A DNA stretch of 64,000 nt. Source: Mangrovivirga halotolerans (GTDB taxonomy: Bacteria; Bacteroidota; Bacteroidia; Cytophagales; Cyclobacteriaceae). The notes beneath the pieces are model-generated. The model was not told where the DNA came from. It did no database searches and saw only the letters and a list, made by a program, of their open reading frames with translations. This document shows positions 14,842-24,554 of this stretch, in pieces. Where the stretch lies: contig NZ_JAPFQN010000010.1 of the NCBI RefSeq assembly GCF_026241165.1, positions 1-64,000 on the forward strand, read 5' to 3'. Each line of letters opens with the position of its first letter. Position 1 is the first letter of the stretch. Position numbers and translations under genes: made by a program.

Positions 14842-15951
14842 TTACTTGATTTTAATAATCCTTCCAAAAAGTGCGTAACCAACTGTTAAATTGATAGACG
14901 TTCCTTTCATATTTTCATATTCGGAAGAGGTTGCATATAGTCTAACTCTTATATTGTGTTCAGCTCGTTCTTTATATTTAGCTCCAAATGGGGAAGGAGT
15001 TAGCCTGATTGCATGTCTAAATTTAAAATCATAGTTCAGGCCATAGATCAAACCATAATTTACGATTCGGTGATCTTCATAGGCTTCCCCTTCATTGTTT
15101 GCGACACTAAATTCAAGAATTCCCAGTCCTGCAAAGGGAGTGAGTTTATGTGTTGAATTTTCAATTAAAGTTTGTCCGATGCTCACATCAATAATCGCAA
15201 CATTGGTTTTAAGATCTTTAGTCCAGAGAAAGCCATCCTCGGTATAATCTCTTTTTACCCTGTTACCGGCAAGTGTCCCGTTAAGAAAAAGAGTGGTATT
15301 CTTGTAGGCTATATCAAATCCAAACACGAAGTTGAAAGTAGGGCTGAAAAAATCTGAAATAGAACCGGTCATTATTCCAGTTCCAAAACCCGCATTGATA
15401 CCATATCCAAAATTCCTGTCTGATACTTCAGGAATAAGTTCAAATGGATTGTCCTTTAGTTTCTGGGTTATTTTTTTATCCCAGTAGACTAAAGCTGATT
15501 TATCTGTTCCTGAGTTTGTTTCATGTTGGAACTGCTTAATTTCATAATTGCATTTTTGATATTGAGTTCTGAATTTATTTTCAGCCAGATCGGTATTATT
15601 GATTCTATGCAACTCCTCTTGCAGTTCTCTTCGATGAAGTTCAAGTATGTTGAAAATAACCTGGTTGTATCTCAAAAGTTGATCAGATTTTTCGGATTCT
15701 TTCACCCAGGAGATGTACGGGTTAATGTAATTCCTGGTCTGAAAAAAGAAGAATGTTGTGTCACCGATTCTTTTTTTAGTAGTCGAATAACTTAGTTGGT
15801 AACTTAGTTCTGATGCGCTTGGACTGGATTCAAATGGTTCACCTTTAAAATCGTTCCAGGTAAGCTTTCCTTCTTCCCACTGACGTTCATCAGACTGTCC
15901 GAAACAATGGAGTGTTACGAAAAATGAAAATATTAAAAGAGTCGTCTTCAT
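14842..15951 (-). CDS. exported protein with a DUF922-like N-terminus and beta-barrel-like C-terminus
   Basis: This 369-residue protein has a signal peptide (MKTTLLIFSFFVTLHCFGQ). The first 170 residues contain LTWNDFKGEPFESSPSAS and a helical region with QLLRYNQVIFNILELHRREL, resembling the DUF922 type of putative secreted Zn-peptidase-like domain. No clear HExxH is present, so activity is doubtful. The last 190 residues alternate glycine and aromatic residues (FGYGINAGFGTGIM, INLTVGYALFGRI) as in an outer-membrane barrel. It ends 69 bp before the start of the 14036-14746 gene, so the two may be co-transcribed. Confidence 0.65.
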   Translation of the reverse strand: MKTTLLIFSFFVTLHCFGQSDERQWEEGKLTWNDFKGEPFESSPSASELSYQLSYSTTKKRIGDTTFFFFQTRNYINPYISWVKESEKSDQLLRYNQVIFNILELHRRELQEELHRINNTDLAENKFRTQYQKCNYEIKQFQHETNSGTDKSALVYWDKKITQKLKDNPFELIPEVSDRNFGYGINAGFGTGIMTGSISDFFSPTFNFVFGFDIAYKNTTLFLNGTLAGNRVKRDYTEDGFLWTKDLKTNVAIIDVSIGQTLIENSTHKLTPFAGLGILEFSVANNEGEAYEDHRIVNYGLIYGLNYDFKFRHAIRLTPSPFGAKYKERAEHNIRVRLYATSSEYENMKGTSINLTVGYALFGRIIKIK

Positions 15952-15975
15952 TTTGAATTGTGATAATTAGCCTGG

Positions 15976-16026
15976 CGAAAAAATAAGCACAATGCTATTG
16001 CTTTTATTTCTTATAAAGTGTTATGC
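15976..16026 (-). repeat. attC-like inverted repeat R5, decayed
   Basis: AATAAGC and AATAGCATT-type blocks pair across a short loop (GCACAATGCTATTGC). The right side reads TTATTTCTTATAAAGTGTTATGCC, like the right side of R6 at 31632-31686. The left arm has lost its match. Confidence 0.35.
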
Positions 16027-16029
16027 CTG

Positions 16030-16235
16030 TTTGTTGATAAATATTATCCTAAAAATCCGAAAAATAGCTTATTTGAGCTCGAAATCAAACTTTATTATTA
16101 TTAAATACCCATTAGTAATCGTTTGTAACCGACTGTAATCGGATAATTATCTATAGGGTATTTAGTTTGGGGATTAGTCAGTGATGCGTTTTGATAATTG
16201 CAGTGCGCATCAATGGGGGGTATGGTAAGGTCAAC
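16030..16235 (-). promoter_or_regulatory. Conserved promoter-like module, copy 5
   Basis: Minus-strand TTTG (16086-16089) and TATTTTTCGG (about 16057-16066) are 19 nt apart. Upstream repeats GTTACAAACG and CCGATTACAGTCGG are well kept (16110-16150), nearly identical to copy 1. It points at the gene starting at 15951. It fills most of the gap 15952-16259. Confidence 0.5.
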
Positions 16236-16259
16236 TCTAGACAGCCATGGTAGATATGT

Positions 16260-17927
16260 CTATTGCATTTTTAAATAATTCCTTGCCTCGTTAATTTCTA
16301 TTCTGTCGGATTCCGGAGCTAAGTTTAACAGTAACGTAAAATATCTCTCGGCTTTTTCCTTATCACCAGACTTTTGTGCGGCTATGGCTGCTCCGTATAA
16401 ACCATTGAATCTGTTAGGATGAGATTTTAAGTCTTTTTCGTAAGCTTCTAGCGCAGCCTCCGGATTTTGTATTCTAAGGTATAGATCTCCCAGTAATTCT
16501 CCGGCTGGTAGTACTTCACCAGGCGTGACCGGGTGCTTTGCGGTATTTTCTTCCATTTCTACCGCCTCGGTCATTAATTGAATAGCTTCACTTTCGTTTT
16601 GTTCCACCATGGAAATCCATGCCTGGACCGTTTTGATCTGTATCTGTACCTGGTTGGCCTTATAATCATCTTTAACCTGAAGTAACTGGTCTCGTAGCAT
16701 CATTAAGGTATCAAGATCAGTTTGCGCCTGCCTGAGATTATTAGTATTGATTGCTCCCAACGCCCGGCTAAAGTAAATAATTGCTTTTTGCCATGGGTAA
16801 TCGTGCCAGTTGATATTGAGTTGTGGCAGTTGAAGATTTGCTGCTGTCTTCCAGTCTTTAGTTTCAAGTGCTATGCGGCTTGGAATAGCTGCAGCAGCGT
16901 AGGCAACTTTAAAGTTTTCAGGGAATACTTTTTTGAATGTCTTAAGGTAATTGTATTGTTCAATAGCTTCCTTATCCTTACCCATTTGCAAATATGCGTA
17001 GACCAGGTAGTCCATGCCGTGCAATTCTTCATCCCAATGCCCATTTGGATCGATACTTTCTGAATAGCACAATGCAGCGGCTGTTGAATTAAGGTTTGAT
17101 TGAATGGACTCGTCCCAAAGACCTAACCGCGTGAAAATATGTGAAGGCATGTGCTGAGCATGAGCAGATGAGGGTGCGATTTGGGCATATCTCCGCGCCG
17201 TAGGAAGAGCATGTTTTGCTAATTCGGGGTAATCATAATTATGAATAAGATAATGAGCAATTCCCGGGTGATTGGGTTGATTGGGGAATATAGATTCTAA
17301 TATTTTTCCTGATTCTAATTGTTTCTTATAAGTCTTATCTCCGGGATCGGCTGATGCCCGGAGTGCCAGAGCGTAAAAAATTGCAGCTTCTTTATCCTGG
17401 TCATATTTTTCATATACAGTCTTCATTTTCTCTTCAAACTTATTTATCCGCGTATTTCGGTCCAGACTTTCCCAATTAGTGTAAAAGGCAGCGATGGCCT
17501 CCAGGTAATCATTTTCTCTTTCGGTTTTTGGCAGGGGTTTGGCAGCTGCTAATATCTTACTTCCTTTTTCTAAGTAGTCGCTTCCGGACTGTAACCATAG
17601 TGAATGAAAATTACTCATCGCAACACCCCAATAAGCCATAACGCATTGTGGATCTTCATCTATTACCTGCACAAAAGCCTTTTCAGCTTCCTGGTATTCA
17701 AAGGAGTGTAAAAGAGAGAGTGCCAAATCAAATTTTTCCTTTACATCTTTATTGGTGGATAATCCAAAACTGGTCTCTCCAAAATCCTGGCTGCCACAAA
17801 GGGTGATATTTCCCCGGATGAGATCAATGTCTTCAATGAGAACCGGGGCTTTCGAGGTCTTGTTCTGACAACTGATTATAATTAAGGTGGTTAAAAATAT
17901 CAGAAGTACAATCTGAAGCTTTTTCAT
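16260..17927 (-). CDS. TPR-repeat lipoprotein
   Basis: This 555-residue protein has a lipoprotein signal (MKKLQIVLLIFLTTLIIISC). Tetratricopeptide-like repeats run through its length: FDLALSLLHSFEYQEAEKAFVQVIDEDP near 65-95, and a C-terminal pair (EAALEAYEKDLKSHPNRFNGLYGAAIAAQ, KAERYFTLLLNLAP). The block around ARRYAQIAPSSAHAQHMPSHIFTRLGLWDES is typical of a family of Bacteroidota TPR proteins of unknown role. It probably sits in the periplasm or on the outer membrane as a scaffold. The upstream gap is shared with the divergent oxidase gene. Confidence 0.8.
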   Translation of the reverse strand: MKKLQIVLLIFLTTLIIISCQNKTSKAPVLIEDIDLIRGNITLCGSQDFGETSFGLSTNKDVKEKFDLALSLLHSFEYQEAEKAFVQVIDEDPQCVMAYWGVAMSNFHSLWLQSGSDYLEKGSKILAAAKPLPKTERENDYLEAIAAFYTNWESLDRNTRINKFEEKMKTVYEKYDQDKEAAIFYALALRASADPGDKTYKKQLESGKILESIFPNQPNHPGIAHYLIHNYDYPELAKHALPTARRYAQIAPSSAHAQHMPSHIFTRLGLWDESIQSNLNSTAAALCYSESIDPNGHWDEELHGMDYLVYAYLQMGKDKEAIEQYNYLKTFKKVFPENFKVAYAAAAIPSRIALETKDWKTAANLQLPQLNINWHDYPWQKAIIYFSRALGAINTNNLRQAQTDLDTLMMLRDQLLQVKDDYKANQVQIQIKTVQAWISMVEQNESEAIQLMTEAVEMEENTAKHPVTPGEVLPAGELLGDLYLRIQNPEAALEAYEKDLKSHPNRFNGLYGAAIAAQKSGDKEKAERYFTLLLNLAPESDRIEINEARNYLKMQ

Positions 17928-18312
17928 TTTGTATAGAATTAGGTTCTATAAATGAGGTGAAATGGTGTTGGATACGAAAGGTAGAGTCTTTGTAGTCTGT
18001 GTATCTTTCAGCCAATATCTAATTTACTAAGAAACATCAACTTACAGGAGATATTAAGCTTCTATGTTTTGGTTGTGCACTGGTTTAACAGCTGGAATTT
18101 AGTGGTATTCTATTATTGTTGTTGTTTGAATATTAGCTCCCTGCTCTAAGGTTGAAACCCAATGAAATCGATAATACCTGGGTATTCTTCATTTGGTGGT
18201 AAGCTGTTGAAAAGAATTGTACCTGATCTGATGCTAAAATTGCCTGAGTTTGGGTATTGTACCTGACTAAAGCAAGGGTTAAATTTAAAGAATCAGCCAA
18301 CATTAACTCACC
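17928..18312. other. divergent intergenic region
   Basis: These 385 bases separate the minus-strand TPR lipoprotein and the plus-strand oxidase and must hold both promoters. I found no clear TTTG/TAnnTTTG pair, hairpin or copy of the conserved module. A small imperfect repeat (AATACCTGGGTATTC; GGGTATTGTACCTG) occurs at 18174-18275. Confidence 0.4.
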
Positions 18313-21300
18313 ATGGAATCTAAATATTCAGCTATCGACCCCTCAATACAGAAGAAAATACTCCTTTATTTTAATTGCCTTTCAATTCCCAATGATATTT
18401 TGAATATACTGGCTATAAAGGATGTTTTAAAAGAACATTTACCTATTCAAAAACGCTTGAAGAAAGAGCTATCTGAAAAACTTGGTAAACGGGTAATTGA
18501 AGCAAGAAAAAAACTTCCAAATGATCAGTTTAGATCCTTATACGATCTTCAAAATTATGCTGATATATCACCCGGGTTGCTGGAAGATTTAAGTATTTTC
18601 TGGAAACCCCCATATTGTAAACCATGTAGAAATATATACCTTAAAATTGAAGAAATTGAGGATTATTCACCAGTTGATCCTCAGGATGAAAAACCTTTAT
18701 TTCCAATAAAATACCGACGGGATTGCTTAAGATTACCAGGTCACGAAGATACAATCATCCAGGAAGATGAAGTTGTAGCCAGGGCAGTAGATGCGGTTGT
18801 TTTCAGAGAATATGAAGATGCGGATTATTTATTTCCCAAAACCTATAAATTAATAAATGCTGACATAAATGAACCAATATATGACAGGCGAATCCCTGGT
18901 TCTATATTGTATGCGCATCCCGGAGAAAGGCTTTGTATTCATGTTTTTAATGATCATAACCAACCGCATTCTTTTCATATTCATGGGCTTAAATACGGTC
19001 CTGACTCTGATGGTACTTATCCTTTAGGCGTTCAAAGTTCGGATGGAAGAAGATCAGATGAAATATGCCCAAAGCAGTATTGGAAATATGTATTTGATGT
19101 AACCGAAGAAATGGTTGGTTGCTGGCCTTTTCACAGCCATTACCGCAATTCATCAAAAACTATTGAACTTGGCTTGTTCGGTGGCTTGGTGGTATTGCCT
19201 AAGGGAATGAAACCACCCGAAGAAATACCGTTACCAAAAGATTATCTGGTTAATAACCGACTGGATATTGAGAAGGTATTCGGTAAGAAATTAAGCCTTG
19301 CAGAGGTTAAAAACCCGGTCTTTTATAAGCAATTCAGAGAAAATTTACATGAAAGATTTTTAGGAGACTGGGCGATACCAAAGTTTAAAGAAAAACAACA
19401 TCATGTTCCGGTGTTTCTACATTTTATTTCCAGCGATAAAACATTACCATTATTTACCAGTGGAGATATGGAAGAAAATACCGGGGTGTTTGAACACATT
19501 TTTGACGCCACCGGCGATTTTGATTATTTCTGTGAATACCATCCGGGCATGACGGGTACGGTTCAGGTAGTGTCTGGAGCTCCGGCCTTCCGAACGGTTA
19601 ATATTGAGGATAGCCCTGATATGGGGTTTTACCCTGAGGTGATTGATGTCGCTCCGGGAGGGACAGTAAGGTGGGAAAATCATAGTTCACAGCATCATAC
19701 TGTTACTTCGGCCGAAGGGGCCAATATTCCTACCCATTGCTTAAATGGTCGGGGTTTTCTGGGAAATACTCCAACAGTGGAAGCTTTCACAGGTGAAAAA
19801 ATAAGGTGGTATATATTTAATCTTGACATCAGGCACGAATGGCATAATTTTCATGTTCATAATGCGAGGTGGTCGGTTGCAGGTGAAGCAATCGATGTTA
19901 GAAGTCTTGGTCCGGCCGAATCATTTTGTTTTGAGACGGAAGTTCCTTGTGTGGTGTTGATGGATAAGAAAATTGAGGATCTTCAAGATCCTGAAAAACG
20001 ACCTGAAAACGCAAAAAAATATACTTTTTATGGAGAATTCCCCTTCCATTGTCATGTACACCATCACTTTATGAATGGTATGGTGGGTATGATCAGAGCC
20101 AAACATGTATTATGGCTTACACCTTCCCTCGCTTGTGATTTAATGAGGGAAAGGGGGCTTAAGCTTTATAATGGTAAAAATGATTGTCCAAAAGTTGATC
20201 TGAAACGGTGTAAAAAACAGGGGGGAGGAACCTGGGAAGATGTACCTGGTGATCCACGCGTTGCCATGATGCATGCTTGTTTACTACCTCAAAGTTCAAA
20301 ACTGTTATATTTTGGCTATGAGACACGTTACAGTCCACTGGAACATGAATATTCCTGGTTGTGGGATCCAAATGCCGGATATCATATGACTGCCAACCAG
20401 GTTGATGATATTACACCGGGAGGGTATACTCAATGGAGTTTGTGGTCTGGTGAACACACATTTCTAAATGATAATGATGGTACCATATTAATTCACGGTG
20501 GTTATCGTGATAATCTGAAAAAGGCTTATTTATTCAATAGCACGACCGAAACTTGGTCAACAACGGCACCAACACAGGAGGGAAGGTTCTATTCTACAAC
20601 CATTACGCTGGCTGATGGAAAAGCAATGACATTATTTGGCTCCAACCTAGGTTTAGGAGGTGGAAATTCTACATCCATAGAAATTTATGATCCAGCTACT
20701 GGAACATGGAGTGCACCACAGCCATTTCCTATGCCGGATTTTGATGACCACCAATATTATCCCTGGACATTTCTTTTGCCAGACGGTGAGCTGTTTATCG
20801 CAGGTCCACATGTTCCTACACATCGATTTGACCCGAATAACCCTGCTGTAAATGAACAGTTTTCTACAGTTCATGGTGACCGCAGTTCATCGGGAGAGAA
20901 AGGAACAGCGGTAATGCTCACCTTACGACCTCCGGATTATGCTGTGAAGGTTGTTATTATCGGTGGAAATATTGGATCAACACCAGGCACGTCAGAGATT
21001 ATAGACCTGTCGCAACCTGCACCGGCCTGGAGTTCTCCCGCTTATCTGGACCTGAATGAAGACCGGTCACAGCAGTGCCACTCGGTAATTTTACCTGATG
21101 GTAAAGTGTTCTTATGCGGTGGTATTTCAGGGGCTGATGGAGGTCCATGTGAAATACTTGATCCAAATAATCTCACCGGAGGATGGCAACGTGGTCCTGT
21201 TATGAAATATGCCAGAACCTATCATTCGGCGGCAATATTGATGGCTGATGGTAGTGTGATTGCCGGAGGTGATCCGAATGGCAGTGGAGGAGTTCCTACC

Positions 21301-21636
21301 CCTCATGAACAATTTAAACCATACTATTTCAATTTAATTAGGCCTGACATTGTAAATGCCCCTGCTCAGGTAGATTATGATAATGCTTTTGTCATTGATA
21401 CACCGCAGGGATCCAGTATCGGTGAGGTAGTTTTGATGAAGCCTGGTGCGGTTACTCATGGGTGGAATATGACACAGAGAAGAATTGAACTGGTTATTAA
21501 TAGCCAGGATGCCACTAGTGTAAATGTACAGTCACCACCGAATGGTTTTGTTGCACCTCCGGGTTGGTACCTGATATTTATTCTTGATACTGATCGCATA
21601 CCTTCCGAAGGCAGATGGATAAGGCTCACAAGCTAA
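18313..21636 (+). CDS. multicopper oxidase - galactose oxidase-like fusion protein
   Basis: This 1107-residue protein has no obvious signal peptide. Residues 60-100 resemble a ComEA-type helix-hairpin-helix (RVIEARKKLP, ISPGLLEDL). Cupredoxin/multicopper oxidase domains follow: HSFHIHG (H222, H224), FHSHY (H274, H276), cupredoxin CEYHPGM (C407, H410, M413), HNFHVH (H514, H516), and HCHVHHHFMNGM with type 1 ligands C580, H585, M590. From about 650 a kelch propeller and C-terminal E-set resemble galactose oxidase (AA5). Copper ligands fit Y760, Y970, H971 and H1049, but the Cys of the Cys-Tyr cofactor appears to be Ser712. Substrate is unknown. Confidence 0.85.
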   Translation: MESKYSAIDPSIQKKILLYFNCLSIPNDILNILAIKDVLKEHLPIQKRLKKELSEKLGKRVIEARKKLPNDQFRSLYDLQNYADISPGLLEDLSIFWKPPYCKPCRNIYLKIEEIEDYSPVDPQDEKPLFPIKYRRDCLRLPGHEDTIIQEDEVVARAVDAVVFREYEDADYLFPKTYKLINADINEPIYDRRIPGSILYAHPGERLCIHVFNDHNQPHSFHIHGLKYGPDSDGTYPLGVQSSDGRRSDEICPKQYWKYVFDVTEEMVGCWPFHSHYRNSSKTIELGLFGGLVVLPKGMKPPEEIPLPKDYLVNNRLDIEKVFGKKLSLAEVKNPVFYKQFRENLHERFLGDWAIPKFKEKQHHVPVFLHFISSDKTLPLFTSGDMEENTGVFEHIFDATGDFDYFCEYHPGMTGTVQVVSGAPAFRTVNIEDSPDMGFYPEVIDVAPGGTVRWENHSSQHHTVTSAEGANIPTHCLNGRGFLGNTPTVEAFTGEKIRWYIFNLDIRHEWHNFHVHNARWSVAGEAIDVRSLGPAESFCFETEVPCVVLMDKKIEDLQDPEKRPENAKKYTFYGEFPFHCHVHHHFMNGMVGMIRAKHVLWLTPSLACDLMRERGLKLYNGKNDCPKVDLKRCKKQGGGTWEDVPGDPRVAMMHACLLPQSSKLLYFGYETRYSPLEHEYSWLWDPNAGYHMTANQVDDITPGGYTQWSLWSGEHTFLNDNDGTILIHGGYRDNLKKAYLFNSTTETWSTTAPTQEGRFYSTTITLADGKAMTLFGSNLGLGGGNSTSIEIYDPATGTWSAPQPFPMPDFDDHQYYPWTFLLPDGELFIAGPHVPTHRFDPNNPAVNEQFSTVHGDRSSSGEKGTAVMLTLRPPDYAVKVVIIGGNIGSTPGTSEIIDLSQPAPAWSSPAYLDLNEDRSQQCHSVILPDGKVFLCGGISGADGGPCEILDPNNLTGGWQRGPVMKYARTYHSAAILMADGSVIAGGDPNGSGGVPTPHEQFKPYYFNLIRPDIVNAPAQVDYDNAFVIDTPQGSSIGEVVLMKPGAVTHGWNMTQRRIELVINSQDATSVNVQSPPNGFVAPPGWYLIFILDTDRIPSEGRWIRLTS

Positions 21637-21712
21637 TAATTAGAAAAGTGAATAGCCTGGATTAATAACTTTGGTAGCTACATTAATAAAGGGAATTTAA
21701 AAATTATCGTGG

Positions 21713-22231
21713 TTATTTATTTTCCTTTAGTTTAAGCTCCATTCCCAGTTGTTGATAAAATCCAAGGAGGTCAGCTTCTTCCCGGAGTTCAACAATCTTG
21801 TTGTTTTTAAAACGGATTATCAATATCTGACCGGCTTCGATTTGTTGACCTTTTGGGGGTACTCCTGCAAATTCATTTTGGAGAGTTCCGCGAACGGTCA
21901 AACGAGCGACTACTATATCATCTTTGGCATAAATATCCTCTATTGAATGCTTCAGGTCCGGAAATGCCTGGTTAAATCCTTTCCAAAAGGCTTTATGTTC
22001 TTCCAGGTTTATCGGTTCTGAGTTACTCGGGAAATAATATTTATAATCAGGAGCACAAACCTCATCCATGAAGTCAACGTTTTTATTATCGGCTTCTGTC
22101 AATAATTTTTCTATCAGCGAAATGTTTTTTTCTTCATTTGATTCTTCCACTACTTCTGAATTTGACTGAGTATTATGACAGCCAGCCAGAAGGATGAAGA
22201 ATATAGAAATTATTAAGATTGGTCTTTTCAT
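21713..22231 (-). CDS. SnoaL-like (ester cyclase) lipoprotein
   Basis: This 172-residue protein has a lipoprotein signal (MKRPILIISIFFILLAGC). The mature domain shows the SnoaL/NTF2-like pattern: N-terminal helices (IEKLLTEADNKNVDFMDEVCAPDYKYY), FNQAFPDLKHSIEDI, VVARLTVRGTLQNEFAGVPPKG and a C-terminal EEADLLGFYQQLGM. This fits the ester-cyclase subgroup. Substrate is unknown. It is convergent with the oxidase gene and downstream of a cupin gene in the same direction (39-bp gap), so the two may form an operon for oxidation of small aromatic or ketone compounds. That role is inference. Confidence 0.8.
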   Translation of the reverse strand: MKRPILIISIFFILLAGCHNTQSNSEVVEESNEEKNISLIEKLLTEADNKNVDFMDEVCAPDYKYYFPSNSEPINLEEHKAFWKGFNQAFPDLKHSIEDIYAKDDIVVARLTVRGTLQNEFAGVPPKGQQIEAGQILIIRFKNNKIVELREEADLLGFYQQLGMELKLKENK

Positions 22232-22270
22232 AATTAATTAGAATATACCTGTTTAAAATCATAAACCTAA

Positions 22271-22876
22271 TTACACTCCGTGTATCAGGAGTTTATCAGA
22301 AGATATCTTTTGCTCACCACATAATTGTTTATAGGCTTCGAGTACCGAATTTGCATCTGTAACACTCTCTACTTCATCATTTTCATCAACATTAAGGTTG
22401 GAGCCAACGACGGAAAAGCAGACTTCCGTCACTTCTTTATTTGTAACCGGTACTGTTAAAGTATGCAGCGAATGGGCCGGTTCATAGAGGAAAGAACCCC
22501 TTTTATTTCGGTCTTTCGGGTATTCCTTGTAATACCATTCTCCGGAAACAGTAAAGGCTAATACTGGTCCGGTATGGTAATGCTTATTGACTTCTGCACC
22601 CGGCTCAAATAATATGCGGGTCACCCAAAGTCCATTAGCGAGGTCTACCATTAGTAATTTTAATTTCATACCCGGGCCGACTTCAATAAAGGGAAGGTCA
22701 TTTTCTCCGATGTGCGTGGCATGTGCTAAAGCCTTTAATTTATCACCCTTTTCATAGTGATGATTCGAATGGGGATTAGCCAGGAAATCGTCATACAATT
22801 TCTGATCTGCTGCTGTTGAGAAGCGGGATATGAGAGCAAGTGCTGCTGTTCCGACAATGAATTTTCTTCTGTCCAT
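22271..22876 (-). CDS. cupin-domain protein with a twin-arginine signal
   Basis: This 201-residue protein starts MDRRKFIVGTAALALISRF, a Tat-type signal, so it is likely exported folded with its metal. The cupin core shows FEPGAEVNKHYHTGPVLAFTVSGEW (metal ligands HxH and a Glu/Gly turn) and a second motif around EPAHSLHTL. It resembles 2,4'-dihydroxyacetophenone dioxygenase-like cupins in length and in the KHYHTGP motif. The real substrate is unknown. It is followed by the SnoaL lipoprotein gene. Confidence 0.75.
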   Translation of the reverse strand: MDRRKFIVGTAALALISRFSTAADQKLYDDFLANPHSNHHYEKGDKLKALAHATHIGENDLPFIEVGPGMKLKLLMVDLANGLWVTRILFEPGAEVNKHYHTGPVLAFTVSGEWYYKEYPKDRNKRGSFLYEPAHSLHTLTVPVTNKEVTEVCFSVVGSNLNVDENDEVESVTDANSVLEAYKQLCGEQKISSDKLLIHGV

Positions 22877-23212
22877 ACTATGTGGGTTATATTATTTGTG
22901 AACAGGTAATATATGGCAGAAATGAACTAACACTAATACAACTAATTGAAGCCTGGTATTTGTGAAATCTTTTTTAAGCCATTGGGATTTAGAACATTAT
23001 AGAATATACTACTTTACCGATTAAATTCATAATTATTTATAATCCATTGAATTGGTTTGTTTCGTTGAGAAAATGACCTTGAATTGTAATAAGAAAGAAC
23101 CTTCCTCATCCGATAAAAATTATAGACCGGAAAAAACCTGTTTTTCGAGAATGACTTAAACGCCTGACAACGAGGTTGTAATGTGTTGGGTTTAGCGCCA
23201 ACTGTACCTAGA
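22877..23212. other. intergenic region without a supported gene
   Basis: An 80-codon frame (23014-23256, minus) overlaps the end of the LRR gene, is rich in rare residues and has no recognisable features, so it is not called. No repeat module or terminator was recognised in these 336 bases. Confidence 0.3.
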
Positions 23213-24208
23213 CTATATTTCAATACCCCGGTTCCAATGGTTAACCCCTTTTTCAATTAGTTTTTCAGTGGTTTCTTCATCCGTCCATTGCATGATGTTT
23301 GAGTATTCAATAGATTTTGATTTCATTAAGATATCTACTGATTGCTCAATCAGGTTTTTACGTTCCGAGGCTTTTTGATTTTCTGCAAATGTTAAATGAA
23401 GAAGTTTCAGGTTGGGAATTTCTCCAACTGACATGATGTTTTTAAGTCTTAAGTTATTGTGAAGATGAATTCCTTTTAATTTTTTCAAATTAGATAAATC
23501 AGGAATTTCCTCCATTTTTGACATCCCTTCAAATTCGATTTTCTGCAGGTTTTCGAGTGAGTTTAAAAAATCAAAATCCGGTATTTGCCTCACACGGCTT
23601 AATTCTAATGATTTTAATTGCTTTAATTTAGCCACTGAGTCGAGGCTTTTATAACTTCCAAAAAGCAAATTAAGTTCTTCGAGATCATCTGAATTGGATA
23701 AAATATCCAGATTATCCATTTTAATGCCTCTGAAAGTCAGTTTTTTAAGGTTTTTTAAGTGCCGGACATTCTCCAGTCCTTTTTTCATTCCATCTACATA
23801 AAGCGACTCTAAGTCTTTAAATTCCCTGATGAATGAAAGATCAACTGATTTTGATTTCGTTTCCTCAATTCCGAAATGGGTTAGTTTGGTATTACTTAGC
23901 AGAGGAGAGTAGTCCGAAGTATTGTATGAAGCGATTGTGAATTTCCTCAGGTTAGGTATTTCTTTATAGAAGGATAAATCGGTATTATCATACCACAACA
24001 CCCGCAGTCTGATATCGGGATGTTTTTCAAATAACAGGTTAAGCGTTTCCCAGGTTTTCTTTTTTGGATTTCGAAATTGATATAACTGAATGGAGTGAAT
24101 ATTATCTTCAGCAATAATTTTTGGAATATCAGATTTCTTTAGATCAGATAGGATATTTATGCTCCCGCTGTAATTTTTCCATTTCTCTTTTCTGGTAAAT
24201 ATTCCCAT
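23213..24208 (-). CDS. leucine-rich-repeat protein
   Basis: This 331-residue cytosolic protein has about ten irregular LRR units of 22-24 residues, such as NLKKLTFRGIKMDNLDIL, DLEELNLLFGSYKSLDSV, QLKSLELSRVRQIPDFDFL and NLQKIEFEGMSKMEEIPDL. There is no signal peptide, so it should be a cytoplasmic interaction protein. The last residues (NHWNRGIEI) are hydrophilic. It stands alone. The region 5' to it (24209-24554) carries only a partial copy of the conserved module. Confidence 0.75.
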   Translation of the reverse strand: MGIFTRKEKWKNYSGSINILSDLKKSDIPKIIAEDNIHSIQLYQFRNPKKKTWETLNLLFEKHPDIRLRVLWYDNTDLSFYKEIPNLRKFTIASYNTSDYSPLLSNTKLTHFGIEETKSKSVDLSFIREFKDLESLYVDGMKKGLENVRHLKNLKKLTFRGIKMDNLDILSNSDDLEELNLLFGSYKSLDSVAKLKQLKSLELSRVRQIPDFDFLNSLENLQKIEFEGMSKMEEIPDLSNLKKLKGIHLHNNLRLKNIMSVGEIPNLKLLHLTFAENQKASERKNLIEQSVDILMKSKSIEYSNIMQWTDEETTEKLIEKGVNHWNRGIEI

Positions 24209-24424
24209 TTTTTTAAATATTTCTTCAAATGTATTTGCTAGTAACTAATTGCTGAAAAATAAAATATAATTCCAGTTCAAATATAATTGTCTATTACTTT
24301 AAGTAATGATATTTTTATCAGAAGTGATTTTTTTTGAATGAGGATAAACTGTTTTTTGATCAGTTGAAGGTAGTGTGTACTTGATTTATTCGATTTGAGA
24401 AGTAATGATTAAATCTTGTTTTTG

Positions 24425-24495
24425 GTTTTCAGCTCAATTTCAAACTTTGTTTTTAAAATACTCATTAGTTAAAGTTTGTAACCAATGGGAAAGGT
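24425..24495 (-). promoter_or_regulatory. partial, decayed copy of the conserved module
   Basis: The block AGCTCAATTTCAAACTTTG, then ACTCATTAGTTAAAGTTTGTAACCAATGGG matches the -33 side and upstream side of copies 2-3. The -7 box is not recognisable. It lies about 220-290 bp 5' of the LRR gene. Nothing else was recognised in 24209-24554. Confidence 0.35.
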
Positions 24496-24554
24496 TTAGG
24501 TGATACTGGAAATTGTTTTCTTTGCTTGTATGATTACTTTGATAGTGGTATTTC

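Noticed and set aside
14036-15951. Secreted-protein gene pair as further integron-type cassettes
   Set aside because: They lie between R4 and R5 but no complementary cassette ends were found, and they look like resident exported proteins.
18174-18275. Short repeat AATACCTGGGTATTC / GGGTATTGTACCTG as an operator
   Set aside because: Too short and imperfect, single locus, no regulator nearby.
23014-23256. 80-codon ORF overlapping the LRR gene end
   Set aside because: Out-of-frame overlap, no motif, no ribosome-binding context; likely chance.
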